Shown here: one piece after another, positions 9,569-21,501 of the stretch
Layout: each line of letters begins with the position of its first letter
How positions within the stretch are numbered: position 1 is the first letter of the stretch
NCBI RefSeq assembly: GCF_028583425.1
Contig: NC_072801.1
Span: 58,667,766-58,731,765, forward strand
DNA: 64,000 nucleotides
Reading direction: 5' to 3'
Origin: Eublepharis macularius
Taxonomy: Eukaryota > Chordata > Lepidosauria > Squamata > Eublepharidae
Position numbers and translations under genes: made by a program
Notes under the pieces: generated by a model
What the model saw: only the letters and a program-made list of their open reading frames with translations
Told to the model about the DNA's origin: nothing
The model's database searches: none

Positions 9569-12500
9569 ATGACAGCCATGGCAGATAACCACAAGGAGAG
9601 CTGGGCAGCCCTAGTTGCTGCAGCGGAACAATACCGACGTCAGACTGGCAATGAAGTGGTGTTGCTCACAGCCTTCAGGGCCCCTCCCCCTGGTGGCTTT
9701 GGCTATGCGCAGCATGGAAGCGGGGCCCTGGCTGACGCTGTTCAACGCTACCTCGAAGACATTGCGGTTGTCCACAAGACCACGGCCTTCACGTATGCCG
9801 CTCGTCCTCCTGCGGCTCCTTGCCTCCCCCCAAACCATGGCCCCTACTCTCGAAGCTATCCCTCTACCTGTGCCCCCGATGAGCCTTCCCCGCACAGGAC
9901 GCCTACCCCCCAGGGACCTTTGCCCCAGGCTTCTGGAGTCCAGGAGCCTGATGACGAAGAGGATGAGGGAGACAGGAATACACTGACGGAAGTGGAGCAG
10001 CCAGGTGGGAGAGACCCTCCAAGTGACGCCGCCGGTAAGTGATGCTGCCGTGTGCTGTCCCTGTTGGCTGGATATTGTAAAGTTCACAGGTTACTTCATG
10101 GACACAGTTAAGAAGAAACTGGATAGTGTGCTGGTTAAAGGTAAAGAATCCATTTGGAAGCAGGGAATCTGAAATACTTCATTTTAGAAAAAAATGTAAC
10201 TAATATGATAGTTATAAAATTACCCATGGAAATTATACATAGAGAGAGAATTATCTCCCTCTCCCGTAATACTAGAACTTGGAGTGCTCAATGAAATAGA
10301 TGGACTGGCAAAAGGAAATGCATCTTTAAGCAACAAGTAACTAATTGTGGTTTTTGCTTTCAATGCATGTAGTGAAAGCCACAGGCATATAGATAGCTAA
10401 AAGGGGATTAAACAGATTCATAGAGGTCCATCAATGATTACTAGTTATGGGGCTAAAGGGAACCTCCATAGTTAGAGGCAGCAAATCTCTGAATACCCAT
10501 GCTTGGAAGCCACATCAGGGGAAAGGCTTGGCCTCTGTGCCCTATTTGCTGCCCCTCCAGGGCAACAGGTTAACCACTGTGTGAAGCTGGATGCTAGACT
10601 AGATGGAGTACTGGTCTTATCCAGCAGGGAACTTTTTATGCCTTCTGCAGCTGTGTTGATTAAAAGACTCATCATTATAGCACTGATGTCCTGAACTTGT
10701 GAGTTCAAGTCCTGACAAAACTTGCAGTCCCTAAACTGCAGGGGCTGATGCTGAGCTGGGGGAGAATAGTAGAGCTGGCTCTGGGATTTGTGAGGAGTCC
10801 TGGGAGAAATGCCCACACAGACACACACATTCTCTTGGAAGAGGGGGTAAGGCATGACATTCACTTGGCTTGAAGCCCCATTGGCACCAGCAAAGCTGAA
10901 AGAGGCATCACAGAGGCCATGGATGAAGTGAACCCCAAGTGGCTTACATCATGGCTCAGATCTCATTTAGCAAGTTTAGAAGTGAATGGGGAGGAGGGGG
11001 GAAGTTGGGAAACCTTGGCCTTGTGGGCCACTTGCCCTGCCTTACCTTCTTTTCTTTTCTCCTACCCTTGTTAACTTGTTAATGAATAAAAGAAATTCAA
11101 CATGACACCCCAGATTCTTAAAATAACAAAACATTGTGGAAGTGCCCTTCTTAAACTTATGCCATGTTGGCCAATGGCTGTAGTTCATATTCATTTTCTC
11201 AATTGTTGTATTCTATGTCTTCCTGTCAACACAATGTGATGGTGGCCTATTTATATTTAAAGAGAAAATATTTTGCCAGTTTCAGTCTATATTAATTTTA
11301 TTATTTTGATTATTTAGTTTATTTCTCTCCTGCCCTTCCTCCAAGAAGCTCAGGGCAGGTTATATAATTCTCTCCATTTTATCTTCACAACAACCCTGTG
11401 AGGGAGATTAGGGTGAAATAGGGATAGGATCCTGAGTCTTCCACAACCTAGTCCATCACGCTTAGCCATACTGGCTCATCTTATACCTTGCATTAAAAAA
11501 AGCTTAAATGAGGGTTGTAGTGCTGTAAAATGCAATGATATTGTACTTTAACCAGCCACTAGGTTTGATCCAGCTTGCTTTTCTGCTGGTGAAAAGGGAA
11601 GAGTTCCCTTTCACCGCCCAAAAGTCTCATGCCAGGGTTCATGTGACTTTCATATCCAAGAGCTATATGGAATGGGGGGCTGTAGTAAGAAGAGAAATTG
11701 GGTAGGATGGGGTGAGAAAACTTATTGGAAACAATAACAACGATAATAAAATAGTAATATTTTGCATGTCTCAAGTGCTGTAAGTGTTTACTGTATCTTA
11801 GGAATGATTTTAGCAGCCCGGAAAATTCGACTACTTATCACTGTGGACGTGGGCTAGGAATAACAGATGACCAGATGAATTTGTGGCAGAAGGGAGACAT
11901 CACTTGGTACCTTTCTGGCACCTGCTCTTAACCGGGACTTCACACCAGCTCATCCTTGCTTTCTGAACCTTTAATCTGTTGCTGTTCTGCAAACAGTCTT
12001 TCGGTGTATCCATCTGTTTAATGAACTTGATACTCCAACTGAGGTCAAACCAATGCTGAGAAAAGCAGAGGTATATTTAGCCGCCAGGGTCAGGCTACCC
12101 ACATTGGTAGGATATCTCTAAGGCTGGTAGTTGAGACCCAAAACCACCTCACCCTTCGCACAAGTCAATATCCCCTCTTTTAAGGTAGTGGTCTGAAGGC
12201 ATCCAATGTAGGTCCCAACTTTGAAGCTAAGCAGGTTTAAGATGGGAGAATATTTGGGAAATGGCTGTATGCTGCTTTATGCTACTTGGAGAAAAGGCAG
12301 AGTACAAATCTGTCATTTTTATTTAAGATCCGTGTTGCTTCCTCTGATGTTACTAGAAAGCCCCTTTCAAATTCCCTGTTTTTCACCCAGTGATTATGTG
12401 TTTGAGTTTTGGGCTAAAATCCTGTCCCTGCTAATAATCTAACACCCTGACCTTGGTCGCCTGTGGCCTGTATGAAGCCTACTGAGGTTCAACCGCTGGC

Positions 12501-15500
12501 TCTCTCAGCAACTGCTATGGCTTCTCCCCTCCCCTCCAACAGTCTCCAAGGCTTGTCTACTTTGCCAGCAGGCAGCCAGCTCCCCCCAGTCCCAGAGGCC
12601 ATGGCTGTGTGTGATAGTGAAGTCGCCTTGTATGGGTCTGACCATCAGTCCATCTAACTCAGAGCTTCCTCCTTTGACCAGCAGCAGGTGTCTGGAGTCT
12701 TGGGTAGAGAAATGTCTTTCCCTGCATCAGCTACCTGAGATCTTTTTCCACTAGAAGTTCTAGGGATTAGGGCCTTTGCTAGGGATTAGGGCCTTTGCTG
12801 TGCTTTCGTGGTGAGCTACAGCCGCATCCCTACTGCGTTTGCCGTTCATGTCGGCTCAGTAGCAGACCTCCTTTATTGGAAAGTTGGTTCTGAATGTCCC
12901 CCTCTTCCAATCAGCATTCGTACCAATCTCAGGCTGTGAAAATGCCCACAGCCCTTCCTTGCCCAAATGAAACACTGGCTTGGTCACTGTTTAAATAGCA
13001 AGCTGATTCCTTAAGTTAAGGGTCAGCACTGTGAGGGCCCTGGGCCAAATCCACCCCATAAGAGTTGGCATCTTTGGTCTGGCTCCAGTCTAGAGGCAAA
13101 AGCAGTGTCAAGTAAAGGGTGGCCCAACGCTTGTGCTCACCCAACACCTCCCTCTCAGTTCCTAAAGCAGCCTTAAATTCATAGCTGGTTGGGGGCATTC
13201 TTCAAACAACATTTTAGAATAGAAAAAAATACGGTTTCAAGGCAAGGTACCCTACTGAGGGAACATTTATGAGGACATCGAGCTAAACTGGCCATCAGAT
13301 TTCTGGCTCTGTACCGACTCACATTCAAGTCAAGAGATTGGTTTGGAGTGTATTAGAATGACAGCATTTTAAGAAAGTGGATAAAACACTGTCTGGTGTT
13401 AGTTTTTATTCCACACCCCTCAACTGTGAACCATCCCTTCCACTCATTTCTCCTTTAAGCAGAAATGTTACACTTTTATTTGTGTGAGATTTCCAAGTGG
13501 AACACGAGGAAGACCAGAAAGGAGAATGCCAGAGTTACGCAGTGATAGTGATGCCTGCATCAGTAGCTCAGAGGTGGCTGCTTGCTTCTTCTCCCTGAAT
13601 AAGGGATCTCTGCATCAACAGTCATTCCATTGTATGTGTTTTTCATGCTACTTCCAGGTCTGTTTGTCATGGACGAGGATTCCCCCAGCCAAGAATATGA
13701 GCCTTTCTTTGACTCTGATCCAGAAAGCACTGATGGTGAGTGGGAACAAAGAAGAATGATTTGGACCTCCCTGCATACATACTGGGCTTTTGGGGGGAGC
13801 CTTCCTGCATAAAGTGAGTGTTACAATGCTAATTTTTAAAAAGGTATAACTGCATCGCCCCTTATGAGGCTCCCATCCACATCTGTTGGATCCAGCAGGG
13901 TGGCAGACTCGAGTGCAATGTATCTTTGGGGAGCAGTCTTTTCAGCCCTAGGAGTCATGCAAGCACATGACAGGAAGTTGCAGGAGATCACAGCCATGTG
14001 ACAGGAAGAGCCATTGCTATAACCTCACCGGTGTCAAGGCTCACGGGCAACAGACCCAAAGAGGGTGGCAGACAGGAACTGCAAGCTAAGCAGCAGGAAA
14101 TGTGACAGAATGAGGAGCGAGCCAAAGTTCGGAATCAGGGTGGAATCCTTGCCATTTCTGGGTGTCCTCACCTTGCCTACCTACTGTCCTTCTCAGCTGC
14201 TGTGCAGGCAGAGACAGAAGGCATGGATGACACCCTTGCTGTTTGTGCAGCAAATCCGTCCAAAAGGCAACAAGGGATGTGACTGCTCCATAAAGGCTTG
14301 TGACCCAGCAGGAGGGGGCTGTGTGAGCTATCAGAGCCCCTGTGGGTTGAAGACTGCTGTCTTAGGGAGTACCTGCACCCCTAAGAGCCTCACTGTTTGT
14401 GACTGTCTTCTTGGGAGGTTCATGCCTATTGGAGATCTGATGTAGATCCAGTGGACCAAGAAGACTTGGTGTCAAACCTCTTTCAGCCAAGATGGCAATA
14501 AGGATTTTTTTTAAAAAGAAAGATATGGTAATTCCATTTATGCTGCACCAGAGAACTTCATGGAGTCGGTGGTACTCCAGGGGTACATGGGGTAAGGCCT
14601 TCTGTGGCGGTGCACAGGACCAGAATTTGCTCTAGCAAGAAGTTTGTCGGGCTGTGACCCAGGCAGCACCATCTGAGTAGTAGCAGCATGGACAGAGCCC
14701 AGTTCGCTCTTGCAGAACAAAAGTTCTTATGCTTTGTATGGCAAATTGGAATTTTTTCAAATGTAAGGGGTAGGGGAAGGGGAAGTGATTTGACCTTATT
14801 CTGCTGGGATCTTGAAGTGGGGTTGTAGCAGCAATTGCACCCTATGAATTTGTTTGCCTGATGTGGCCACATGGTCTCCAGCAATAGGAAAACTGGCTGT
14901 CTCCAAAAAGCTTGCAAGCTGAACAGATTGGGATACCGCCCCCCACCATGTTTGGCCCCAGGAATCAGGCACTCAGAGGAATCAGACCATGGGACACACG
15001 AGGGTGTTTGGTTTAGCTAACAGGATGACTGCTTGTTGATTCAGAAAGTATCCCCTCCCTGACTGGAAGAACATACATCTTCCAGTGCTAAGTTAGAAAA
15101 TCCCTCTAGCCCATGACTTACTCCCCTCACAGTGGCCAGTGAAATGCCCCATTGAAACAGGGAAGCTTGGAAGCCATTCCCTCTTACCAACCCACCTTGT
15201 GGGGTAAGCAGAAATTACAGCTTTGGATACTGAAAAGGGGTAGGAGTGGGAACAACCTTCCATGATTCCTGCACATTGTCTGCTGACTGTCAGTTCCAAA
15301 GATTAGCTACGAGTCTGTCTGAAGAAATGGTTCCCATTTGTACTGAACAGGCTGCTGCCACTGAATGTGTTTGAGGGACTGTGGTTTGGGTTCACTTTCC
15401 TTTGTCCTTGCAGGATGCCACTTTTCTCTTTCCTTAAAGCCTGAGGTACTTCACTTTGCCTTTGAGAGGAAGCTGCTGTATTTCCCAGAGCCATATCTGT

Positions 15501-18500
15501 TGCCCCTTTGAATCCCTTTCCCAGATCTCTACACTAGAGTACGTTGATTTGTTTAGGAAGACCATAGTTCAGATCTCCGTCCATCTGAAGAGGGAAATCT
15601 TGTACCAGTTGTCGCCTGTCAGCTGAGCCAGTGTGGTAAAGGAGTTAGATTCAGGTCTGGGAGGCCCAGTCTGCCATGGAAGCACGCTGGGTGGCCTTGG
15701 GCCAATCACACCCTCGCGGCCTAACTTACCTCACAGGATGGTTGTGACAATGAAAAGGGGGTAGAGAGAATGATGGGGACCCAACGGGGACTCAAGGTTG
15801 GGTATATAAATGAAGTAAATAAATAGCCTACCTCACAGGGTGTTTAGAATAAAATCCAGGGTGAGGGTGCTATGTATGCTGCCCTGAGCTCCTTGGAGTA
15901 AGGGTGGGTTAAAGAAATGGAAAGATTTTACAAATGGCTCAACCAGAACCACACAGTCTATTCTCAGTATGTGCCTGAAGCACCCGCACCTTCCAGCCTT
16001 GGTTCGTTTGCCAGAACTGGACCAAGTATGCTCCCAAGAGTTTTGAAAGCAGTTGAGAAGCTGGGGTGGGTGGAGGAGAGGAAGGCTGGGGTAGGGGGCT
16101 GGCCTGTAGAAACCCCTGAGAGTTTATAGAAGGGGAAAGATTTGTGTATGAGTGGAGAATTCCCAAGTCCCTCCATCCCCATCCGCCTGATTCCTCTATG
16201 GCTCCAGTTTGGTTTTGTTGGGTGTTTTTCATCTGCTTGATTTTATATTTTATCCTTGCATTTTAAAAAAAATGTGTGGAAGCTGCCTTGGACATCCCCA
16301 GGGTCTCTTAAATTACTGTAAAATAGTAAAGAATCCAGAAGCACCTTTACGTCTAACTAACTTTATTGTAGCATAAGCTTTTGAGAACCACAGCTGTCTT
16401 CATCAGATGCATTGCATCTGTGGTTCTCGAAAGCTTACACTACAATCAAGTTGGTTAGTCTTAAAGGTGCTACTGGACTCTTTACCATTTTGCTACTACA
16501 GACTAACAAGGTTAATTCCTCTTAAATTACTGTACTCATGCCATAGACCTCTCCGTAATTGGCTTGTCAGGGCGTCTTTTATTCCTGTTTTCTAGTTGTC
16601 CCTCTAACCCCCTTTTCTGCCTGCCTCCTGCCTTCCTCCAGATGGGAGTTTGAGTGAAGAGGCCCCTGGACAGACAGCCCCTCCCCTCCTCAGCCACCAG
16701 TATGCCAAATCCTTGCCTGTGTCGGTGCCAATCTGGGGTTTTAAGGAGCAACGGCAAGAGATGCGCTCTTCCGATGAGGAGAACAGCAAGGTGGGTCGGA
16801 GCTGAGGGTCTGAATTAAGTGGCCAGCCACTTGGGAAGGTGGGGTCGTCTCCAGAACTTGTGACCTTCCTTTGGTCAGGCAGATGGAGGCATGGTCCTCT
16901 TGCAAACATTTGCAAGCACATCTGAAGGAAATAAGGGCCAGCGCGTGTTACGTGACTTGCATCTTGCAAGTGGAGTGTGTGTAATTCACACTTGGATGTG
17001 TTATTCAGGAGGCAAAGAATCCCTGAATGTTTCTAGTCCTCATCAGAGAGCCTGGGAAGTGTGAACAATGCTGAATGAAAGAAACCAGGAGCGGGGACTG
17101 AGCAAAATGTTTTATTTTAAGCAGCGAGGATTATAGATCCCTGCATAGCTATTCTGCGCTTTCCATGACGAGCAGAATAAATTCTGGGAAACTGTTTTGA
17201 ATACGCATTCTTCATACAAGATACAGAGTGACGCTTTCTTGGTGCAGAATTTTTACTTGGAGCACAGTAAAAAATGCCTCTAGAGGGGGCTTTCTAATCC
17301 CACATGAAGCAGCCTGATATGAAAGCAGTCGTCCTTCAGGGGCCCCTGCCTTCAGAAAGTAAGTGGAAGGATTCTGGGGAAAGAAAGTTTTCAGTGGCGC
17401 AGCATTGGCTGCGGATCACCCATCTTAGAGTGACGCTGCCTTTAAGCTTTAGGCACCAGGTCAAAACACAACAGTTTTTCCAAACTCTTCTTTATGTTCT
17501 TGGTTTCTGTATCTTATGGAGAGGAGCAGAGCATCTGCTTCCCTTGCAGAAGGCCCCAGGTTCAATCCCTGGCACCCCAAGGTATAGTTTTGAGAGCTGT
17601 TGGGAAACTGGGGTGGGTGGAGGAGGGGGGGGGTGAGACTGGCCTGCTGAAAGTTGCAAGTAGCAAGTGACCTTGCAGAGCTGCTCCCAGTCAGGGTAGA
17701 TGATACCGACCTTGATAGATCAGTGGTCTGACTCAGGAGTCCTGTTCACAAGTTACAGTGAACACACTTCTTCAGTCCATGCAGAGTGTACAGTTCATTG
17801 ATCTTTGCATGTGCATGAAGTAATTCTCATGTTACAGTCAACGCATGTTCAGCTGAACTTGTGATACAAACCCCATTTTTATCCAACTGATTCCCCCTGG
17901 TAAGGATGTAAATGCCGGGGGCGGGGGGGAGGAAAAATTAGGGTGGGGGGGAGGAAGTAGTGTGTGTTTTTTTTCTAAGCACTGTTTTTCAAATTTTCAA
18001 AACTGAAAATTTGGGGGAGCACTGTAAAAAACTTTCTTGTAACATATTTTCTCTTTAGAATAAGTTGTGCTTCTTAAGACCCGTTCTTTCACATTTAAGA
18101 AGTATAGCATGAAAAAGATTGAAGACTTTTTCAATGGAAAGGTTGAGAAATTTGGAGAACACAAAAACATATAACTATGAAATACTATCTTTTTGAGTGA
18201 GAAAAATGTTATCTTAAAAAGCAATTCACAATTCACTCATCTAAAACATATAGCAAGAGGAGGTCGAAGGAGTTTTTCCAGAAATTTTACATCTTTAGTA
18301 CCCAGTTTCATTCACTGGCTTGTTCTTACAAACAGTGTATGTGCATTCACTGTAACATTTGAATAGGGTTAGTGTAAGGCAGTTTTGTGAGTTTTTTATC
18401 AGCTGTTAATTCTTTTTTTTTATTCTTATGTTTTCTGTTGTTAAAGCCACTTCGTGGGAAGAAAAATTAAGTCTTCCTGTTTTGGGGGTGGGGGAGATGA

Positions 18501-19358
18501 CAAAGGCTGGGAAGTAAAGAGAGACTTGGTAAACGCAGGGTCGAGTTCAAAGGAACAGAATTTACATTGCTGCAGGTGCAGATTACAACTGGTGCTACAA
18601 TGAATTCATCAATTTAAAAACCTTCTGATTAAAAAATGGGTACTCATGGTGCAGAATATATTGTCACACTAAAAATAACTTAAACTGGAAATGGCAGGTG
18701 CCATCTTGGAAGAGGTGTGCCCTCTACATTTATGCAGAGAGTGGAATGCCTTTCCTAAGCTCATGTACATGTATGTTGTAGGAGGCACCATCTAAAGAGT
18801 GCTTTTTCTGTAAAACCATTAAAAGTCACATAGAAGAGCAAGATTCGAGTCCAGTAGCACCTTAAAAGACTGACAAGATTTCCAGAGTATAAGCTTTCAA
18901 GAGTTAAAGGGTTTTTTTCCTCACACAACACCAGAGCTTTGACTCTCAAAATCTTATGCCCTGGCAATCTTGTCGGTCTTAAAGATGCCGCTGGACTTGA
19001 ATCTTGCTCTTCTACTGCAGACCAACATGGCTACCCACCTGAAACTTGTAGTCATATATGACACTTAGGTGATCGGCTATATTAAGAATTCTCTAGTTGG
19101 GGAGACAGCCCTGCTTGCAACTAGAAAAAGGGAGAAAGCAAGCGAGATACCTTCCAAGGGATGGCAGTGGAAGAGAGGAGTTTTCAACACCCTTGTTATT
19201 GTTCCCCTTCACAGCATTCATCCCCCGACCTCGAGAAGATTGCTGCCAGCATGCGAGCTCTGGTGCTGCGGGTGTCCGACGGCACAGAGATGTTTGGAGA
19301 CCTGCCTCGGCCACGGCTCAACACAAGTGACTTCCAGAAGCTACAACGGAAATACTAG
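9569..19358 (+). CDS. AKT1S1: Proline-rich AKT1 substrate 1 (PRAS40)
   Basis: Raptor-binding component and inhibitor of mTORC1, released after phosphorylation by AKT; cytosolic. Four coding exons: 9569-10034, 13658-13735, 16642-16790 and 19215-19358 (TAG stop), 837 nt, 278 aa (human 256). The N-terminal exon holds an alanine-rich start, a proline-rich middle (about residues 75-135) and an acidic DDEEDEGD patch. The TOS motif FVMDE is at residues 158-162. AKSLPVSVP (about 203-211) contains the counterpart of the human mTORC1 site Ser183. RPRLNTSDF near the C-terminus contains the AKT site (Thr268 here, Thr246 in human), followed by the usual basic RKY end. Two in-frame starts lie at 9569 and 9578; the second has the stronger context, so the first nine nucleotides are uncertain. 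A CAG acceptor one base before the first ATG implies an untranslated first exon, probably ending at 8621 (AAAG|GTGAGA). The gene is head to head with TBC1D17, as in human. Confidence 0.97.
10495..10640 (+). mobile_element. Fragment of an interspersed repeat with GGACTAGATGGA-type core
   Basis: CCACTGTGTGAAGCTGGATG, GACTAGATGGAGTACTGGTC and TTATCCAGCAGGG resemble a repeat end common in squamates. It lies in AKT1S1 intron 1; the family is not resolved. Confidence 0.5.
11312..11482 (-). mobile_element. tRNA-derived SINE, diverged
   Basis: Minus-strand copy in AKT1S1 intron 1. It has the ATTTTATCTTCACAACAACC and CTGTGAGGGAGATTAGG words of the family and a degraded head near 11470. Confidence 0.65.
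12180..12320 (+). mobile_element. 5S-rRNA-like SINE fragment
   Basis: GAAGCTAAGCAGG followed by GATGGGAGA resembles the internal promoter region of 5S rRNA, joined to a non-5S tail. It is too diverged to be a 5S gene. Confidence 0.6.
15625..15826 (+). mobile_element. tRNA-derived squamate SINE
   Basis: GAGCCAGTGTGGTAAAGGAG start, CAGTCTGCCATGGAAGCAC body and ATATAAATGAAGTAAATAAA tail. A second short SINE-like piece follows to about 15910. Confidence 0.85.
16328..16515. mobile_element. Foldback element, two inverted arms
   Basis: The left arm TAACTAACTTTATTGTAGCA, TAAGCTTTTGAGAACCACAG is followed almost directly by its inverse ATCTGTGGTTCTCGAAAGCT, TACACTACAATCAAGTTGG and AAAGGTGCTACTGGACTCTT. 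The arms are about 75-80 bp around a central GATGCATTGCATC. Confidence 0.8.
17513..17745 (+). mobile_element. tRNA-like SINE, composite
   Basis: GCAGAGCATCTGCTTCCCTT, then AGGTTCAATCCCTGGCACC (B box). The later GATAGATCAGTGGTCTGACT is a typical 3' part of this SINE group. Confidence 0.65.
18838..19048. mobile_element. Foldback element of the GTAGCCATGTTGGTCTGCAG type
   Basis: The left arm AGAAGAGCAAGATTCGAGTC and CAGTAGCACCTTAAAAGAC is inverted at the right as GACTTGAATCTTGCTCTTCT. It ends ACCAACATGGCTACCCACCT followed by GAAACT. It lies in the last intron of AKT1S1. Confidence 0.8.
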
Positions 19359-20188
19359 TGGATCTGGCAGTCCCCTCCCCTCTGACCCCCCCCCAAGTTG
19401 GTACCCTTCCCCCCCCCCTCCAATCGGTGGACAGGGTTGGATGTCCCTTTCAAGCCATACAGCCCTACTCTGAGCTCTTACAAGCTTTAAATTAAAGTGA
19501 TAACTTTAATCTCACACTACAGTTGGGATGGGAGGAGGGGAGTACTTTTTCCCTTTCCTCTTCCCTGCAAAAAACCCCCCCTCTTATCACTTCCCCTTTC
19601 TTGGGAATTTTGGAGGTACAGCTGCTTTCCTCCGTAGAGGTTCCCTTGCCTATTCAAGAGAAGGCAACAACACTACAGATGTGTACTTCGAAGGTTACAC
19701 TACTGACTCCCCCAGCCCACCCCAGCCCTGGCTGCGGAAGTTTCACTAAGTCAGAAATTTCTCTCTTCCCTCCCCTGTAATAAGTGTCTTAAGATCCTTT
19801 GCACATAAGCTGGGTTTGTCTAGAGTTTTAGTTTTGAGCCAGGTGTCTGTTTTTGAGGAGAGAAGAGAGAGGAGGAGCTCTTGTCACCTGGCTCTCCCTT
19901 CCCAAGCATATATATCTCTCCCAGTTTCCAGGAGTGGTATTTCAGGGTCGTTTTTCTATTGGGGAGGGTGGTGCAAATGTGGGGTCGCCCCAGGCAGATG
20001 GGATGTAAAAGAGGCTCTAGGAGTCACAGACAGCCCACTGTTTTTCTTCCCTCTCCCTCCCAGCGTACTTTTGTATCAGATTTTTGGGGGGCCTTGGAGG
20101 CCCTGGCCCTCTATATTTTTGTCCAAAGATGATTGGTGAATTGGAAGGGGGAGGATGTCTTTGTCTCCTTCCCACCAGCCTACCAGCC

Positions 20189-20194
20189 AATAAA
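20189..20194 (+). terminator. Poly(A) signal of AKT1S1
   Basis: AATAAA about 830 nt after the AKT1S1 stop codon, followed by a T/G-rich stretch. No earlier AATAAA was seen in the 3' untranslated region. Confidence 0.75.
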
Positions 20195-21009
20195 GAAAAT
20201 GCTGACTTTTACCAACTTTACTGCCATGCTGTGTGAGTGGTGGGAAAAGAATCAGGGAAGATGTTTAAGCAGGGGAAGGGTTGTACAGACCCAGGTTGCA
20301 TCAGACAACAGGACTAGAGACAGTGCATTGGGCCTATCAAAGTGTGGCAGAAGATTGGAACTGACCAGAGTTTGCTGGGAAGTTCTGCCAACAAGGGCAG
20401 AAGGGGCAAGATGTTTTTTTTAATGCTTTGCAGCTCTGCAACCTGCAGATGGAGCTGGGCCTGTGAGATTCCTGTGCTTGGGTGGAATGACCAACCCAAG
20501 TTACTACAAACCACCAAGCTGGGATGCAACACTGGTTAAGAATCCCGCTTTGTGGCCCTCCTACTAACTAGAGTTAGGGGAGTGACTGATCTTTGGATAC
20601 TGCACTAAACTGGATGCTAAACAAATGACAGGTTATAAAAGCAGTCTTCCAGATAACATTTCTAGAAGCAGATATTAAAACACTGGTTTGTTTCTGGGAG
20701 CAGCATTGAAAACTGTGATTTAGCAAGCGGGCTAAACACAGCCCGCTTTTAAACGCTGCTCCCAGGCAACAAGTTGCAGAAGCTAGTTAGAAAATCACTT
20801 TCCTGCACCTTCCTCTCACTTTACTCCACAAAACTGGAGCAGGGTAAAATAGGAGTGGGTGACAAATTTACTCCTGTGTTCCAGCATTTCAGGGTGGATG
20901 TAAAAGGGGGTACTTTATCCATAAAATCACCTTTTGTTGCAGTAAGCCCTAGCCAGGTTGACAATACCCAGAAGGGTGTTAACAAAGCAGTAGAAAAGTA
21001 TTGTACTGT

Positions 21010-21015
21010 TTTATT
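21010..21015 (-). terminator. Candidate poly(A) signal of the TSPAN4-like gene
   Basis: TTTATT on the plus strand (AATAAA on the minus strand), about 490 nt downstream of the tetraspanin stop. A foldback-type repeat starts a few bases downstream of it. The gene is convergent with AKT1S1, whose poly(A) signal is about 800 bp away. Confidence 0.5.
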
Positions 21016-21019
21016 GAAA

Positions 21020-21115
21020 TAGAAAAGAGTCCAGTAGCACCATTAAGACTAACCAACTTTACTGTAGCATAAGCTTTCAAGAATCACAGCTCTCTTCATC
21101 AGATGAGAACTGGCA
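21020..21115. mobile_element. Single arm of the AGCTTATGCTAC-type foldback repeat
   Basis: AAAGAGTCCAGTAGCACCAT, TAAGACTAACCAACTTTACT, GTAGCATAAGCTTTCAAGAA and CTCTCTTCATCAGATGAG. It directly follows the candidate poly(A) site of the tetraspanin. Confidence 0.75.
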
Positions 21116-21501
21116 GGAGATGGGGGAGATTGTCAGATTGTTTTACTGGTGCTCAGTATAATTCTTTTATATACAAAAGCAACAGGATTGGAGTGAGAAG
21201 GAGGGTCTGTGTGGTACAAAATGGGAAGAACACTTAGGCTGATGAGAGGAAACAGAGCCCCAGTTGGGGAGGTTGGGCAGCAAAAGGGAAGGAGGGGATC
21301 TGCCTCCGTCCAGGTTAAAATATTTGAGTAAATGGTGGGGATTTGGCCTTAGCAGAAGCCCCAAGGCTTGGCTAAAAGGTTGTGAGCAAGGAAGAGGCAG
21401 GGTGGTATACAGGAGAGAACTCCAGCCGATCCAGAAATGCCCTTCTCATCTGCACACACCCCTTTCAGGGACCGAGGGATGAAGAACATGAGCGAACCAA
21501 C

